DNA from: Verrucomicrobiaceae bacterium
Lineage (GTDB): Bacteria > Verrucomicrobiota > Verrucomicrobiia > Verrucomicrobiales > Akkermansiaceae
Length of the DNA stretch: 5,922 nt
Direction: 5' to 3'
NCBI GenBank assembly: GCA_027483005.1
Contig: JAIXVN010000250.1
Span: forward strand, 1-5,922
In this document: positions 1 through 5,922 of the stretch, piece after piece
Layout of the letters: each line of letters starts with the position of its first letter
Position numbering within the stretch: the stretch's first letter is position 1
The notes under the pieces: generated by a model
Seen by the model: only the letters and a program-made list of their open reading frames with translations
Told to the model about the DNA's origin: nothing
Database searches by the model: none
Translations under genes and position numbers: made by a program

Positions 1-66
1 GATCGTGAAGAGCACGAACATGACCACCAGGCCCTGAAGGAATCGACTGAGGAGATTTTTGATCAT
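1..66 (-). CDS. oppB: OppB-type peptide ABC transporter permease, N-terminal fragment
   Basis: Only the first 22 codons are present; the gene runs off the left edge. The ATG (complement of 64-66) lies 6 bp after the stop codon of the oppA-like gene, so the two are almost certainly co-transcribed. The visible peptide begins MIKNLLSRFLQGLVVMFVLF, which is a short basic start followed by a hydrophobic first membrane helix. This matches the N-terminus of OppB/DppB permeases, which open with a similar (I/L)xRRxL stretch before TM1. In the family, this protein is one of two inner-membrane subunits that form the translocation path for peptides delivered by OppA. No Shine-Dalgarno sequence is visible upstream of the start. 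The identification rests on the short hydrophobic N-terminus plus its position immediately downstream of oppA. The EAA loop and other diagnostic motifs are outside the window. Confidence 0.72.
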   Translation of the reverse strand, partial: MIKNLLSRFLQGLVVMFVLFTI

Positions 67-72
67 GGGCGG

Positions 73-2010
73 TCAGGGGTCGATGCGGACGGCCGAGTAG
101 GGGTGGTTGTCCAGCAACAGCGGATGCCAGCCCTTGACCTCGGGTCGGTGGAGGTAGTTGCGGGCCTGGAAGGCGAAGGGGGCGATCGGGGCCTCCTCCA
201 TCAGCAACTTCTCCGCCTGGGCGAACCTGGCGAGGCGCTGGGAGGGATCGGTCTGAAGGGCGGCATCGTGGAGCAGGCTCTCGAACTTCTCGCTGTGCCA
301 GCCGGTGTTGTTGTTGCCGTTTCCTTCCGTCCACATCAGCAGGAAGGTGGTGGGATCGAGGTAGTCTCCGGTCCATCCGGCGAGGGCGATGTCGAAGTTG
401 AGGGCCTGTTGGGCGCTGATATAGGATCCGAAGTCCATCTTGCGGATGTCCACCGTGACACCGATTTTTTTCCACATCGACTGCATGGCCTCGGACACCG
501 CCTGGCTGCCGCCGCTGCGGATCAGGACGGAGAGTTTGGGGAAATCCTTGCCATCGGGATAGCCGGCCTCCGCCATCAGCGCCTTGGCCTTTTCGAGATC
601 ATACACGGCGAGCTGCTCCGGTTTGTAGTCGCCCATGGCGGGGGTGATGGTGCCGGCCGGGGAGAAGCCTTCTAGGATGGTCTCGCAGATGTCGTTGCGA
701 TTGATCGCCAGCGAAAGGGCCTGGCGGACCTTGACGTTGTTGAGTCCGGGCTTGGTGACGTTGAAACGGACGAAGCTGGTGGAGACATAGGGCTCCTGAC
801 GCAGATACTGGGGATACTCCTTCTTGATGCGGTCCACGAGGTCGGGCGGGACCTGATAGGTGGTGTGCAGCTGGCCGGCGAGGAAGGCGCGGGTTTCGGA
901 GTAGTAGTTCTCGATCGGGTAGAACTTGAGGCCATTGAGCTTCACGTTGGCGGCATCCCAATAGATCGGATTTTTGACGACCTCCACCGAGTCGTTCAGC
1001 TTCCACGATTTCATGACGAATGCGCCGTTGCCGACGATGTGGCCTGCCTCGCTCCAGGGGGTGTAGCGGTCGGAGATTTTTCCCCACTGAAGGACGACGT
1101 GGCGCGGGACCGGGAACCAGGTGTAATGGCGGGTCACGCCGGGCAGGTAGGGCACCGGTTCGCGGAGCTCGATCTGAAGGGTGTGGTCGTCGGGCGAGGT
1201 GGCTCCGACCTTGGCGAGGTCGAACAAATCCCCGGCCTCGACTGCGGGCGTGGCGGTCGGATCGGCGGCTTTGGCGGCCAGGGCTGTTAGAAGCGCGATC
1301 CTTTGCTCAGGACGGCTGTCGGCCGGCCAGTCGAAGCGGGTTTCCGGGGATTCGAGGATCCAGTTCAAGGCGGGACGATCGAGGGCATCGAGTCCCTTGT
1401 TGACGACCAGGCGGCGACGGTTTGGCTCGCTGAGTTCCGGCCATTTCGGGGACTTGCCGAGGTCATCCTTGATCGTCTTGTCGGGAAGTCCTTCGAGGTT
1501 GAAGGTCTTTGCCTGCACCTCGGAAACGCCCGGGATCAACCCGGCTCGGGCGAGGATGATCGAGCGGTGGTTCTTGTTGTAATCCTCGGCATTCTTCAGG
1601 AAGTAGAGCATTTCCGCATAGGGCCCGGCGAGGTCGGGGTGCAGCAGGCGGTGATAGGCGAAGACGAAATCCTGGGCGACGACCGGGGCCATGTTGTCGG
1701 ACCAACGGGCATCGGGTCGCAGATGGAAGGTCCACGAGGTGTAGTCGGGGTTGTGGGTCCAGGAGGTCGCCGCGCCGGGCGGGTAGGCGGTGTCCGACTC
1801 CGGATCATCGCCGACGAGTCCTTCGAAGATCGCACCGATGACCTTGCTTTCGGGAACCCCGGTCACGAGGTGGGGATCGAGTGCCTTGGGGTCGTTGCCG
1901 TTGCCGATGAGGAGGATCTTGTCGCGGTTGGCCCGTTCGACCTCGGTCTCCTTCTGGCAGGACGCGAGAAGGAGGCAGGAGAGAACAAGCAAGGCGGACG
2001 ATCGAAGCAT
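73..2010 (-). CDS. oppA: OppA-like oligopeptide-binding lipoprotein (SBP_bac_5 family)
   Basis: This is a complete 645-aa extracellular solute-binding protein that captures oligopeptides and passes them to an OppBC membrane pair. Residues 1-18 are a lipoprotein signal ending in the lipobox L15-A16-S17-C18, so the mature protein should be lipid-anchored at Cys18. Family-5 landmarks follow in order: IFEGLVGDD (61-69), TFHLRPDARWSD (94-105), AQDFVFAYHRLLHPDLAGPY (112-131), DDHTLQIELREPVPYLP (274-290), GNGAFVMKSW (327-336) and FNVTKPGLNNVKVRQALSLA (416-435). GWTGDYLDPTTF (545-556) aligns with the E. coli OppA stretch GWCADYNEPTSF. Asp549 therefore corresponds to Asp419, which binds the peptide amino terminus in enterobacterial OppA, so an oligopeptide ligand is likely. 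The protein is about 100 aa longer than E. coli OppA (543 aa); the extra material lies around residues 147-258. The start was chosen because it gives a perfect signal peptide. The oppB-like gene follows after 6 bp. The upstream region is shared with a divergent Yej-like operon. Confidence 0.95.
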   Translation of the reverse strand: MLRSSALLVLSCLLLASCQKETEVERANRDKILLIGNGNDPKALDPHLVTGVPESKVIGAIFEGLVGDDPESDTAYPPGAATSWTHNPDYTSWTFHLRPDARWSDNMAPVVAQDFVFAYHRLLHPDLAGPYAEMLYFLKNAEDYNKNHRSIILARAGLIPGVSEVQAKTFNLEGLPDKTIKDDLGKSPKWPELSEPNRRRLVVNKGLDALDRPALNWILESPETRFDWPADSRPEQRIALLTALAAKAADPTATPAVEAGDLFDLAKVGATSPDDHTLQIELREPVPYLPGVTRHYTWFPVPRHVVLQWGKISDRYTPWSEAGHIVGNGAFVMKSWKLNDSVEVVKNPIYWDAANVKLNGLKFYPIENYYSETRAFLAGQLHTTYQVPPDLVDRIKKEYPQYLRQEPYVSTSFVRFNVTKPGLNNVKVRQALSLAINRNDICETILEGFSPAGTITPAMGDYKPEQLAVYDLEKAKALMAEAGYPDGKDFPKLSVLIRSGGSQAVSEAMQSMWKKIGVTVDIRKMDFGSYISAQQALNFDIALAGWTGDYLDPTTFLLMWTEGNGNNNTGWHSEKFESLLHDAALQTDPSQRLARFAQAEKLLMEEAPIAPFAFQARNYLHRPEVKGWHPLLLDNHPYSAVRIDP

Positions 2011-2145
2011 GACGGGCGGAGTGTGGAGGAGAGCGGCGGCGTTTGAAGAGGATTTTTCTCAAATTCAGGGCCCATGCAGCGTTTCCTGTGCCGGGTTCAG
2101 TGCTTGCATGACGCGGGTGGGCGGCTAGAACCCTGAAGTCGTTAC
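2011..2145. other. Divergent intergenic region between oppA and the yejB-like gene
   Basis: This 135-bp gap separates the two divergent start codons and must hold the proximal control signals of both transcription units. I see one plausible plus-strand promoter (2104-2131) and no convincing minus-strand promoter. A GGGCCC palindrome sits at 2068-2073 with a slightly longer imperfect dyad around it (2066-2076). An A/T-rich patch with a 5-bp inverted match (TTTGA at 2042-2046, TCAAA at 2059-2063) is also present. Neither is long enough to call an operator. There is no convincing Shine-Dalgarno sequence ahead of either gene. Confidence 0.85.
2104..2131 (+). promoter_or_regulatory. Candidate sigma70-type promoter for the yejB-like operon
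   Basis: TTGCAT at 2104-2109 (3 of 6 matches to TTGACA, including the TTG) is followed after 16 bp by TAGAAC at 2126-2131 (4 of 6 matches to TATAAT). Transcription from here would start near 2137-2139. That leaves a leader of only about 7-9 nt before the GTG at 2146, so the message would be nearly leaderless, consistent with the missing Shine-Dalgarno sequence. The call is an inference from box similarity in a GC-rich background and is tentative. Confidence 0.35.
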
Positions 2146-3459
2146 GTGAAGAGTTATTTCCTCCGCCGACTGCTGCTGATTCCGCTCACCCTGCTCGGGG
2201 TGACGTTGCTGGTGTTTTCCATCATGTGGAATGTGCCGGGTGGACCGATGGAGGAGGACCTGCAGAAGAAAATGGGCGGCGCAGGCGAGAAGAAAGGCAG
2301 TTCGACCCGATCCCGCGAGCAGGCAGGTTCTTCCCTCAAGCCGGCGGATCTGCTGGAGTTGGAGGAGCAGTATGACCGCGACAAGCCGATGATGCGGATG
2401 TATGCGGAATGGCTTGGGATCCTGCCCCGCGACATGGCAAGCGGCATGACCAAGGTCGGGGTGGCTTTTCCGAGGGGCGCCAAGGAGGTGGAGATCGCCA
2501 TGCCGGGAACCGAGCAGGTCGTGAGGGTCACTTTGAATGGATCGGGCTTCACGGTCACGCCGCCGGAGGGGGTGAATTTCGAGGGCTGGAAGGTCCGACT
2601 GCAGACTCCGGAAGAACAGGCCGAGCGCTGGAAGGCAAGGGTCAAGGAAGTGCCGCTCAAGGAGGCTCCGACTCCGCGGGCCGTTCTCTACAAGCCCGTC
2701 TATGATGGTCTGTTCGAAGGTTCCCTCGGCATGTCGAAGAACTATCAGGAACCGGTCTGGAACATGATCCTCGACCGCATGCCGGTCTCGATCTTCTACG
2801 GCCTCATCACGATGATCCTCGTCTATGGCATCTGCCTGCCCCTCGGCATCCTCAAGGCGATCAGGCACCGCACCTGGATCGACAATGCGTCTTCGGTGAT
2901 CGTGTTCTTCGGCTACGCGATTCCAGGGTACGCGCTTGGCTCCCTGCTCGTGGTCTTTCTCGGAGCCCGTGGATGGTTTCCGCTGGGTGGCTTCACCGGC
3001 GAGGACTTCCCGAATCTCGATTTCTGGGGAAAGGTCAAGGACCTCGCCAACCACGCCGTCATGCCCCTGATCTGCTACATGGTGGGAGCTTTCGCCTTCC
3101 TGACGCAGATCATGAAGAACAACCTGATGGACAACCTCGCCGCCGACTACGTGCGCACCGCCGTGGCGAAGGGCGTGGGTTTCCGCCAGGCGGTCTTCCG
3201 GCATGCGTTCCGCAACTCGATCATCCCGGTGGCCACGACCTTCGGTTCGAACATCACCATGCTCGTCAGCGGCAGCATCCTGATTGAAAAGGTTTTCGAC
3301 ATCAACGGCTTCGGCCTCCTGCAATTCAACTCCCTGTTGGAGCGCGACCAGTATCTGGTGATGGGCCTCGTGACCGTGAGTGCGGTGCTGATGCTGTTGG
3401 GCAATGTGATTTCCGACCTCTGCGTGGCCCTGGTGGACCCGCGCGTGAGTTACAACTGA
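2146..3459 (+). CDS. yejB: YejB-like peptide ABC transporter permease with enlarged periplasmic loop
   Basis: This 437-aa inner-membrane permease would be one half of the translocation channel of a Yej-type peptide importer. TM1 spans about residues 8-28 and is followed by NVPGGPMEED (29-38), matching the APGGPVDQ element after TM1 in YejB. The core then runs RMPVSIFYGL (211-220), GYAIPGYALG (256-265), FLTQIMKNNL (318-327), the EAA loop YVRTAVAKGVGFRQAVFRHA (335-354), GSILIEKVFDINGFGLLQF (376-394) and SDLCVALVDPRV (423-434). These resemble E. coli YejB closely, including its C-terminal LVDPR. Membrane helices fall roughly at 213-235, 251-273, 301-322, 358-381 and 404-428. E. coli YejB is 364 aa; the excess here is a hydrophilic block of about 90 residues (93-182) in the TM1-TM2 periplasmic loop. 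The GTG start is the only reasonable one, because an in-frame TGA lies at 2134-2136. The yejE-like gene begins 7 bp after the stop. A substrate narrower than peptides cannot be read from the sequence. Confidence 0.93.
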   Translation: MKSYFLRRLLLIPLTLLGVTLLVFSIMWNVPGGPMEEDLQKKMGGAGEKKGSSTRSREQAGSSLKPADLLELEEQYDRDKPMMRMYAEWLGILPRDMASGMTKVGVAFPRGAKEVEIAMPGTEQVVRVTLNGSGFTVTPPEGVNFEGWKVRLQTPEEQAERWKARVKEVPLKEAPTPRAVLYKPVYDGLFEGSLGMSKNYQEPVWNMILDRMPVSIFYGLITMILVYGICLPLGILKAIRHRTWIDNASSVIVFFGYAIPGYALGSLLVVFLGARGWFPLGGFTGEDFPNLDFWGKVKDLANHAVMPLICYMVGAFAFLTQIMKNNLMDNLAADYVRTAVAKGVGFRQAVFRHAFRNSIIPVATTFGSNITMLVSGSILIEKVFDINGFGLLQFNSLLERDQYLVMGLVTVSAVLMLLGNVISDLCVALVDPRVSYN

Positions 3460-3466
3460 ACGCCGC

Positions 3467-5023
3467 ATGACCTTCCCCAGAAAGATCGGCCTGTTTCTCA
3501 TCCTCGTCGCCCTGCTCGCGGCGGCCAGCTACGAATGCGGGCTCGCCCTGCCCTCGCTGCGCTGGTTCTATTCGTTCTCGTCGGCGGCTGATGGCGCGCC
3601 CGATCCGTCACGGTTGATCGGTCATGTCTTCACCGGCTCCTTGGCCCTGGTTGGCCTGTTGATGATGAGCTTCGGCGGGGATTTCCGCTGGAATCCGCTG
3701 ACCTTGCGAAAGCTCGGGCGCTTCCGGGCGATCACCCGCGGATACCGCTCGTTCCTGATCCTGATCGTCATGGTGCTGTTTGCCATGCTGGATCATGCGC
3801 TCGTCGGGAAACAGGCGCTGGCCGTGAGATACGACGGAAAATGGTTCTTTCCCGCCTTCGTCCAACAGCGGATCGACGCCTCCACCTTCGGCGGGGCCAG
3901 CCAGTCGAATCCCGACTACCGACAGCTTCAGAAAAAGTTCGCCAAGGAAGGCGGAGCCAACCGGGTGTGGATGCCCCTCGTTCCCTTCGATCCCACCTTC
4001 GACACCGACAACCTCCAGTATCGGGTGCTTCCAGTGAGCGAGGGCCTCGTCAACGACCACAAGGGCCGCGAGCCCTTCAGCGGCATCGCCTACGTGCTAG
4101 ATCCGAATGATCCGACGGTGAAACTCCAGAAGGCGACCTTCCGAAAGGGCAAGCGCAGCGGCCGCGTCGAGATTTATGATGGAAAAGGCGAGACCGCGGT
4201 CGTGGAGCAGTGGCTCGAGGGCAACCGGCTGAGCCGCCGCGCCCTCAGTGCCGAGTCCCCTGCCGATGCGCCAGCCTTGGAGCCCCCCGTCTGGACCGAG
4301 CTGCTTTATCCCCCCGCGCCGCCTTCCGCCGCGAGCCGTCATTTCCTAGGCACCGACTCACGCGGCTGGGACGTCGCCGCGCAGCTTTACGGCGGCTTCC
4401 AGATCATCCTCAAGGCTGCGGTGCTCTTCATTTTTCTCATCTATCTCATGGGTATCACGCTTGGATGTTCCATGGGCTACTTCGGAGGCAAATTCGACCT
4501 GATCGGGCAGCGCTTCGTCGAGGTGCTGAGCAATGTGCCTTTCCTTTATCTGGTGATGATCATTTCGTCGAACATCGGCCAGGAAAAGATCACCATGCAG
4601 ATCATCCTCGTGGTGGTCTGCGTGTTTTCCTGGATCGACGTGGCGGTTTACCTTCGTTCACAGACCTACCGAGAAAAGGCCCGCGAGTATGTGGCCGCCG
4701 CCAGGGTGCTCGGTGCGGGGACCGGTCGCATCCTGTTCCGCCACATCCTGCCCAACAGCATCTCGACGATTGTCACCCTGGTGCCGTTCAGCGTGGTCGG
4801 CATCGCCACTTCGTTGACCGCCCTCGATTTCCTCGGCTTCGGGTTGCCCGCCCAGTATCCGAGCTGGGGCAGACTGCTGGGCGATGGCACGGCGAACCTC
4901 GAAGCCATCTGGATCGTCAGCTCGGTCTTCGGCATGATGGTGCTGACCCTGCTCCTGGTCACCTTTGTCGGCGAGGCGATTCGCGAGGCCTTCGACCCGA
5001 TAAAATTCACCTACTACCGCTGA
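3467..5023 (+). CDS. yejE: YejE-like peptide ABC transporter permease with extra N-terminal helices and enlarged periplasmic domain
   Basis: This is a 518-aa inner-membrane permease, the partner of the preceding YejB-like protein. Residues 7-28 and 52-69 are two hydrophobic helices that precede the normal OppC/YejE start. The canonical N-terminus then appears as LRKLGRFRAITRGYRSFLIL (80-99) with its helix at 95-110. LAVRYDGKWFFPAF (118-131) and FGGASQSNPDY (141-151) match the E. coli YejE stretches LLVRYDGSWYFPLL and FGGPLASQADY, which makes YejE a better assignment than generic OppC. The transport core follows: FLGTDSRGWDV (293-303), GYFGGKFDLIGQRFVEVLSN (337-356), the EAA loop REYVAAARVLGAGTGRILFR (406-425) with HILPN (426-430), LDFLGFGLP (453-461) and GEAIREAFDP (502-511). 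E. coli YejE is 341 aa. The excess is the N-terminal pair of helices (about 80 aa) plus about 100 residues (182-280) before the GTD motif. The ATG is 7 bp after yejB and has no Shine-Dalgarno sequence. Confidence 0.93.
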   Translation: MTFPRKIGLFLILVALLAAASYECGLALPSLRWFYSFSSAADGAPDPSRLIGHVFTGSLALVGLLMMSFGGDFRWNPLTLRKLGRFRAITRGYRSFLILIVMVLFAMLDHALVGKQALAVRYDGKWFFPAFVQQRIDASTFGGASQSNPDYRQLQKKFAKEGGANRVWMPLVPFDPTFDTDNLQYRVLPVSEGLVNDHKGREPFSGIAYVLDPNDPTVKLQKATFRKGKRSGRVEIYDGKGETAVVEQWLEGNRLSRRALSAESPADAPALEPPVWTELLYPPAPPSAASRHFLGTDSRGWDVAAQLYGGFQIILKAAVLFIFLIYLMGITLGCSMGYFGGKFDLIGQRFVEVLSNVPFLYLVMIISSNIGQEKITMQIILVVVCVFSWIDVAVYLRSQTYREKAREYVAAARVLGAGTGRILFRHILPNSISTIVTLVPFSVVGIATSLTALDFLGFGLPAQYPSWGRLLGDGTANLEAIWIVSSVFGMMVLTLLLVTFVGEAIREAFDPIKFTYYR

Positions 5024-5026
5024 TCC

Positions 5027-5922
5027 ATGTCACGACTCCACAGCCTATCGACCTTGTGCGTCGCGGCCCTCGCCCTTCTGGGCGGATGCCGCAAGGTGGT
5101 TGTCGGGTCCTCCTACGACAACACCAAGGAAAAGCAGGCCTTCTTCGAGCGCCACAACAGGCAGGTGACCGAGCAGCTCGCCCAGGACACCGCGAAGCTC
5201 GAAAAGGAGCTGGCCGACCCTTCATCCGCGCCTCCTGCTGATGGCGAGCCCGTGAGCCGCGAGGAAAAGGAACGGCAACTGGCCGCCCTGAAGCACCGGG
5301 CCGAGCGGCCGAACTACTTCGAATTCCTCACCGAGGAGGACCTTCCCGCCACTCTCAAGTGGGAGACCAATCTCGACGATCCGGACATCGGTTCACCGCA
5401 AGCCAAGAAGGGCGGCACGTTGAGGACCTTTTTCGCCGGACTTTCCTTTCCACCGACCATCCGCTCGCTCGGCAAGGAGGGAAACAATGACTTCCGTTCC
5501 GAGCATTGGGACAACATCGAGATGGGCCTCGTCGGCAGGCATCCCAATACCGACAAATCCATCCCCGCCCTGGCCGACCGCTGGGCGATCGGGGCCGATG
5601 GCCAGGAGGTCTATTACCACATCGACAAGGAGGCCCGTTGGTCGGATGGCAAGAAAGTCACCGCCCACGACTTCATCAATTTCTTCTACATCGGCCTCTC
5701 GCCCTATCTAACGGAAACATTCTACCGCACCTACTGCGGCGAGCAGTTCTGGGGGATCGCCAGTTATGGGGATGACTACCTCTGCATCCGCCTCGCGGAC
5801 CCCAAGCCTCGTCCGGAGTTCTTCGCGAACACACTGCCCTATCAGGTCGATTTCTTCAAGGAGTTCGGCCCCGACTTCGAGCAACGTTACAACTGGCGCA
5901 CCCGCCCGACCACCGGGGCCTA
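5027..5922 (+). CDS. Family-5 solute-binding lipoprotein (probable YejA-like partner), C-terminally truncated by the window edge
   Basis: An open frame starts at ATG 5027, 3 bp after the yejE-like stop, and stays open to the right edge: 298 codons plus two bases. Residues 1-20 are a signal peptide ending in the lipobox L18-G19-G20-C21, which supports this start although no Shine-Dalgarno sequence is visible. Residues 22-110 are a charged, mostly helical-looking stretch rich in E, K, Q and R, with a small proline-rich break (about 65-76). The SBP_bac_5 domain then begins around 115: GSPQAKKGGTLRTFFAGLS (122-140), PALADRWAIGADGQ (180-193), and YYHIDKEARWSDGKKVTAHD (196-215). The last is the typical RWSDG-x-VTAxD signature of peptide/nickel-binding proteins. 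The KKGG entry to the domain resembles the PKGG of YejA, and the operon context argues for YejA function, but the specificity-determining C-terminal lobe is missing. It presumably delivers peptides to the two permeases encoded just upstream. The remaining half or more of the gene lies outside the window. Confidence 0.88.
   Translation, partial: MSRLHSLSTLCVAALALLGGCRKVVVGSSYDNTKEKQAFFERHNRQVTEQLAQDTAKLEKELADPSSAPPADGEPVSREEKERQLAALKHRAERPNYFEFLTEEDLPATLKWETNLDDPDIGSPQAKKGGTLRTFFAGLSFPPTIRSLGKEGNNDFRSEHWDNIEMGLVGRHPNTDKSIPALADRWAIGADGQEVYYHIDKEARWSDGKKVTAHDFINFFYIGLSPYLTETFYRTYCGEQFWGIASYGDDYLCIRLADPKPRPEFFANTLPYQVDFFKEFGPDFEQRYNWRTRPTTGA

Noticed and set aside
1303..2046. Plus-strand 247-codon frame opposite the oppA-like gene
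   Set aside because: The product is Gly/Val/Glu-rich and low in complexity, typical of the antisense of a GC-rich gene. OppA homology on the other strand is decisive.
2042..2063. Inverted match TTTGA...TCAAA with a 12-base loop, considered as an operator or terminator
   Set aside because: Only five base pairs match around a long loop, which is expected by chance in an A/T-rich patch. There is no GC-rich stem with a T-tract.
2066..2076. GGGCCC palindrome with short flanking complementarity in the intergenic region, considered as a regulator site
   Set aside because: A six-base palindrome in high-GC DNA is common, and the extension needs a one-base bulge. No second copy is visible nearby.
2007..2113. 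The 8-base string GCATGACG occurs twice (2007-2014 and 2106-2113)
   Set aside because: The first copy overlaps the oppA start codon region and the second lies at the promoter candidate. Eight identical bases alone are weak, and no further flanking similarity is seen.
2108..2128. Six-codon open frame (ATG to TAG) just upstream of the yejB-like gene, considered as a leader peptide
   Set aside because: It overlaps the candidate promoter boxes, has no ribosome-binding site, and has no regulatory codon run or attenuator hairpin after it.
2125..3501. Minus-strand open frame of 458 codons covering the whole yejB-like gene
   Set aside because: Its product is dominated by His, Asp, Arg, Glu and Gln, as expected from reading a GC-rich membrane-protein gene in antisense. 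It has no recognisable domain, and the plus-strand frame encodes an unmistakable permease.
4210..5241. Plus-strand 343-codon frame overlapping the end of the yejE-like gene and the start of the next gene
   Set aside because: It is an out-of-frame shadow, rich in Arg, Pro, His and Gly with no family match, and it conflicts with two genes that have clear family motifs and a lipobox.

Overview
This 5.9-kb window is a compact, high-GC (about 60% by eye) bacterial segment made almost entirely of ABC peptide-importer genes. Two transcription units diverge from a 135-bp intergenic gap (2011-2145). I see no RNA genes, mobile elements, CRISPR arrays or phage genes. Two of the five genes begin with lipobox signal peptides, so the host has a diderm-type lipoprotein-anchored uptake system. 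None of the five gene starts has a convincing Shine-Dalgarno sequence. The enlarged Opp/Yej proteins and the weak ribosome-binding sites fit a Verrucomicrobiota-like or related PVC-group bacterium, but that is an impression from protein style, not a demonstrated assignment.

Minus strand (2010 to 1): an OppA-type oligopeptide-binding lipoprotein of 645 aa, followed after 6 bp by the first 22 codons of an OppB-type permease that leaves the window at position 1. This is the beginning of an opp operon. The remaining permease and ATPase genes presumably lie beyond the left edge.

Plus strand (2146 to 5922): a YejB-type permease (437 aa, GTG start), a YejE-type permease (518 aa, 7 bp downstream) and a third gene 3 bp further on. 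The third gene encodes a second family-5 solute-binding lipoprotein, probably the YejA-like partner, and is cut by the right edge after 298 codons. In E. coli the order is yejA-B-E-F; here the binding protein follows the two permeases. The ATPase (YejF-like) is not in the window.

Taken together, the window holds the control region and proximal genes of two divergent oligopeptide import systems, one Opp-like and one Yej-like. The unusual element is size. OppA, YejB and YejE each carry about 90-110 residues that E. coli family members lack, and the second binding protein has a charged helical spacer of about 100 residues after its lipid anchor. All these additions are predicted to lie on the outer (periplasmic) side. 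No wholly new system is evident; the correlated extracytoplasmic insertions are the most noteworthy signal.
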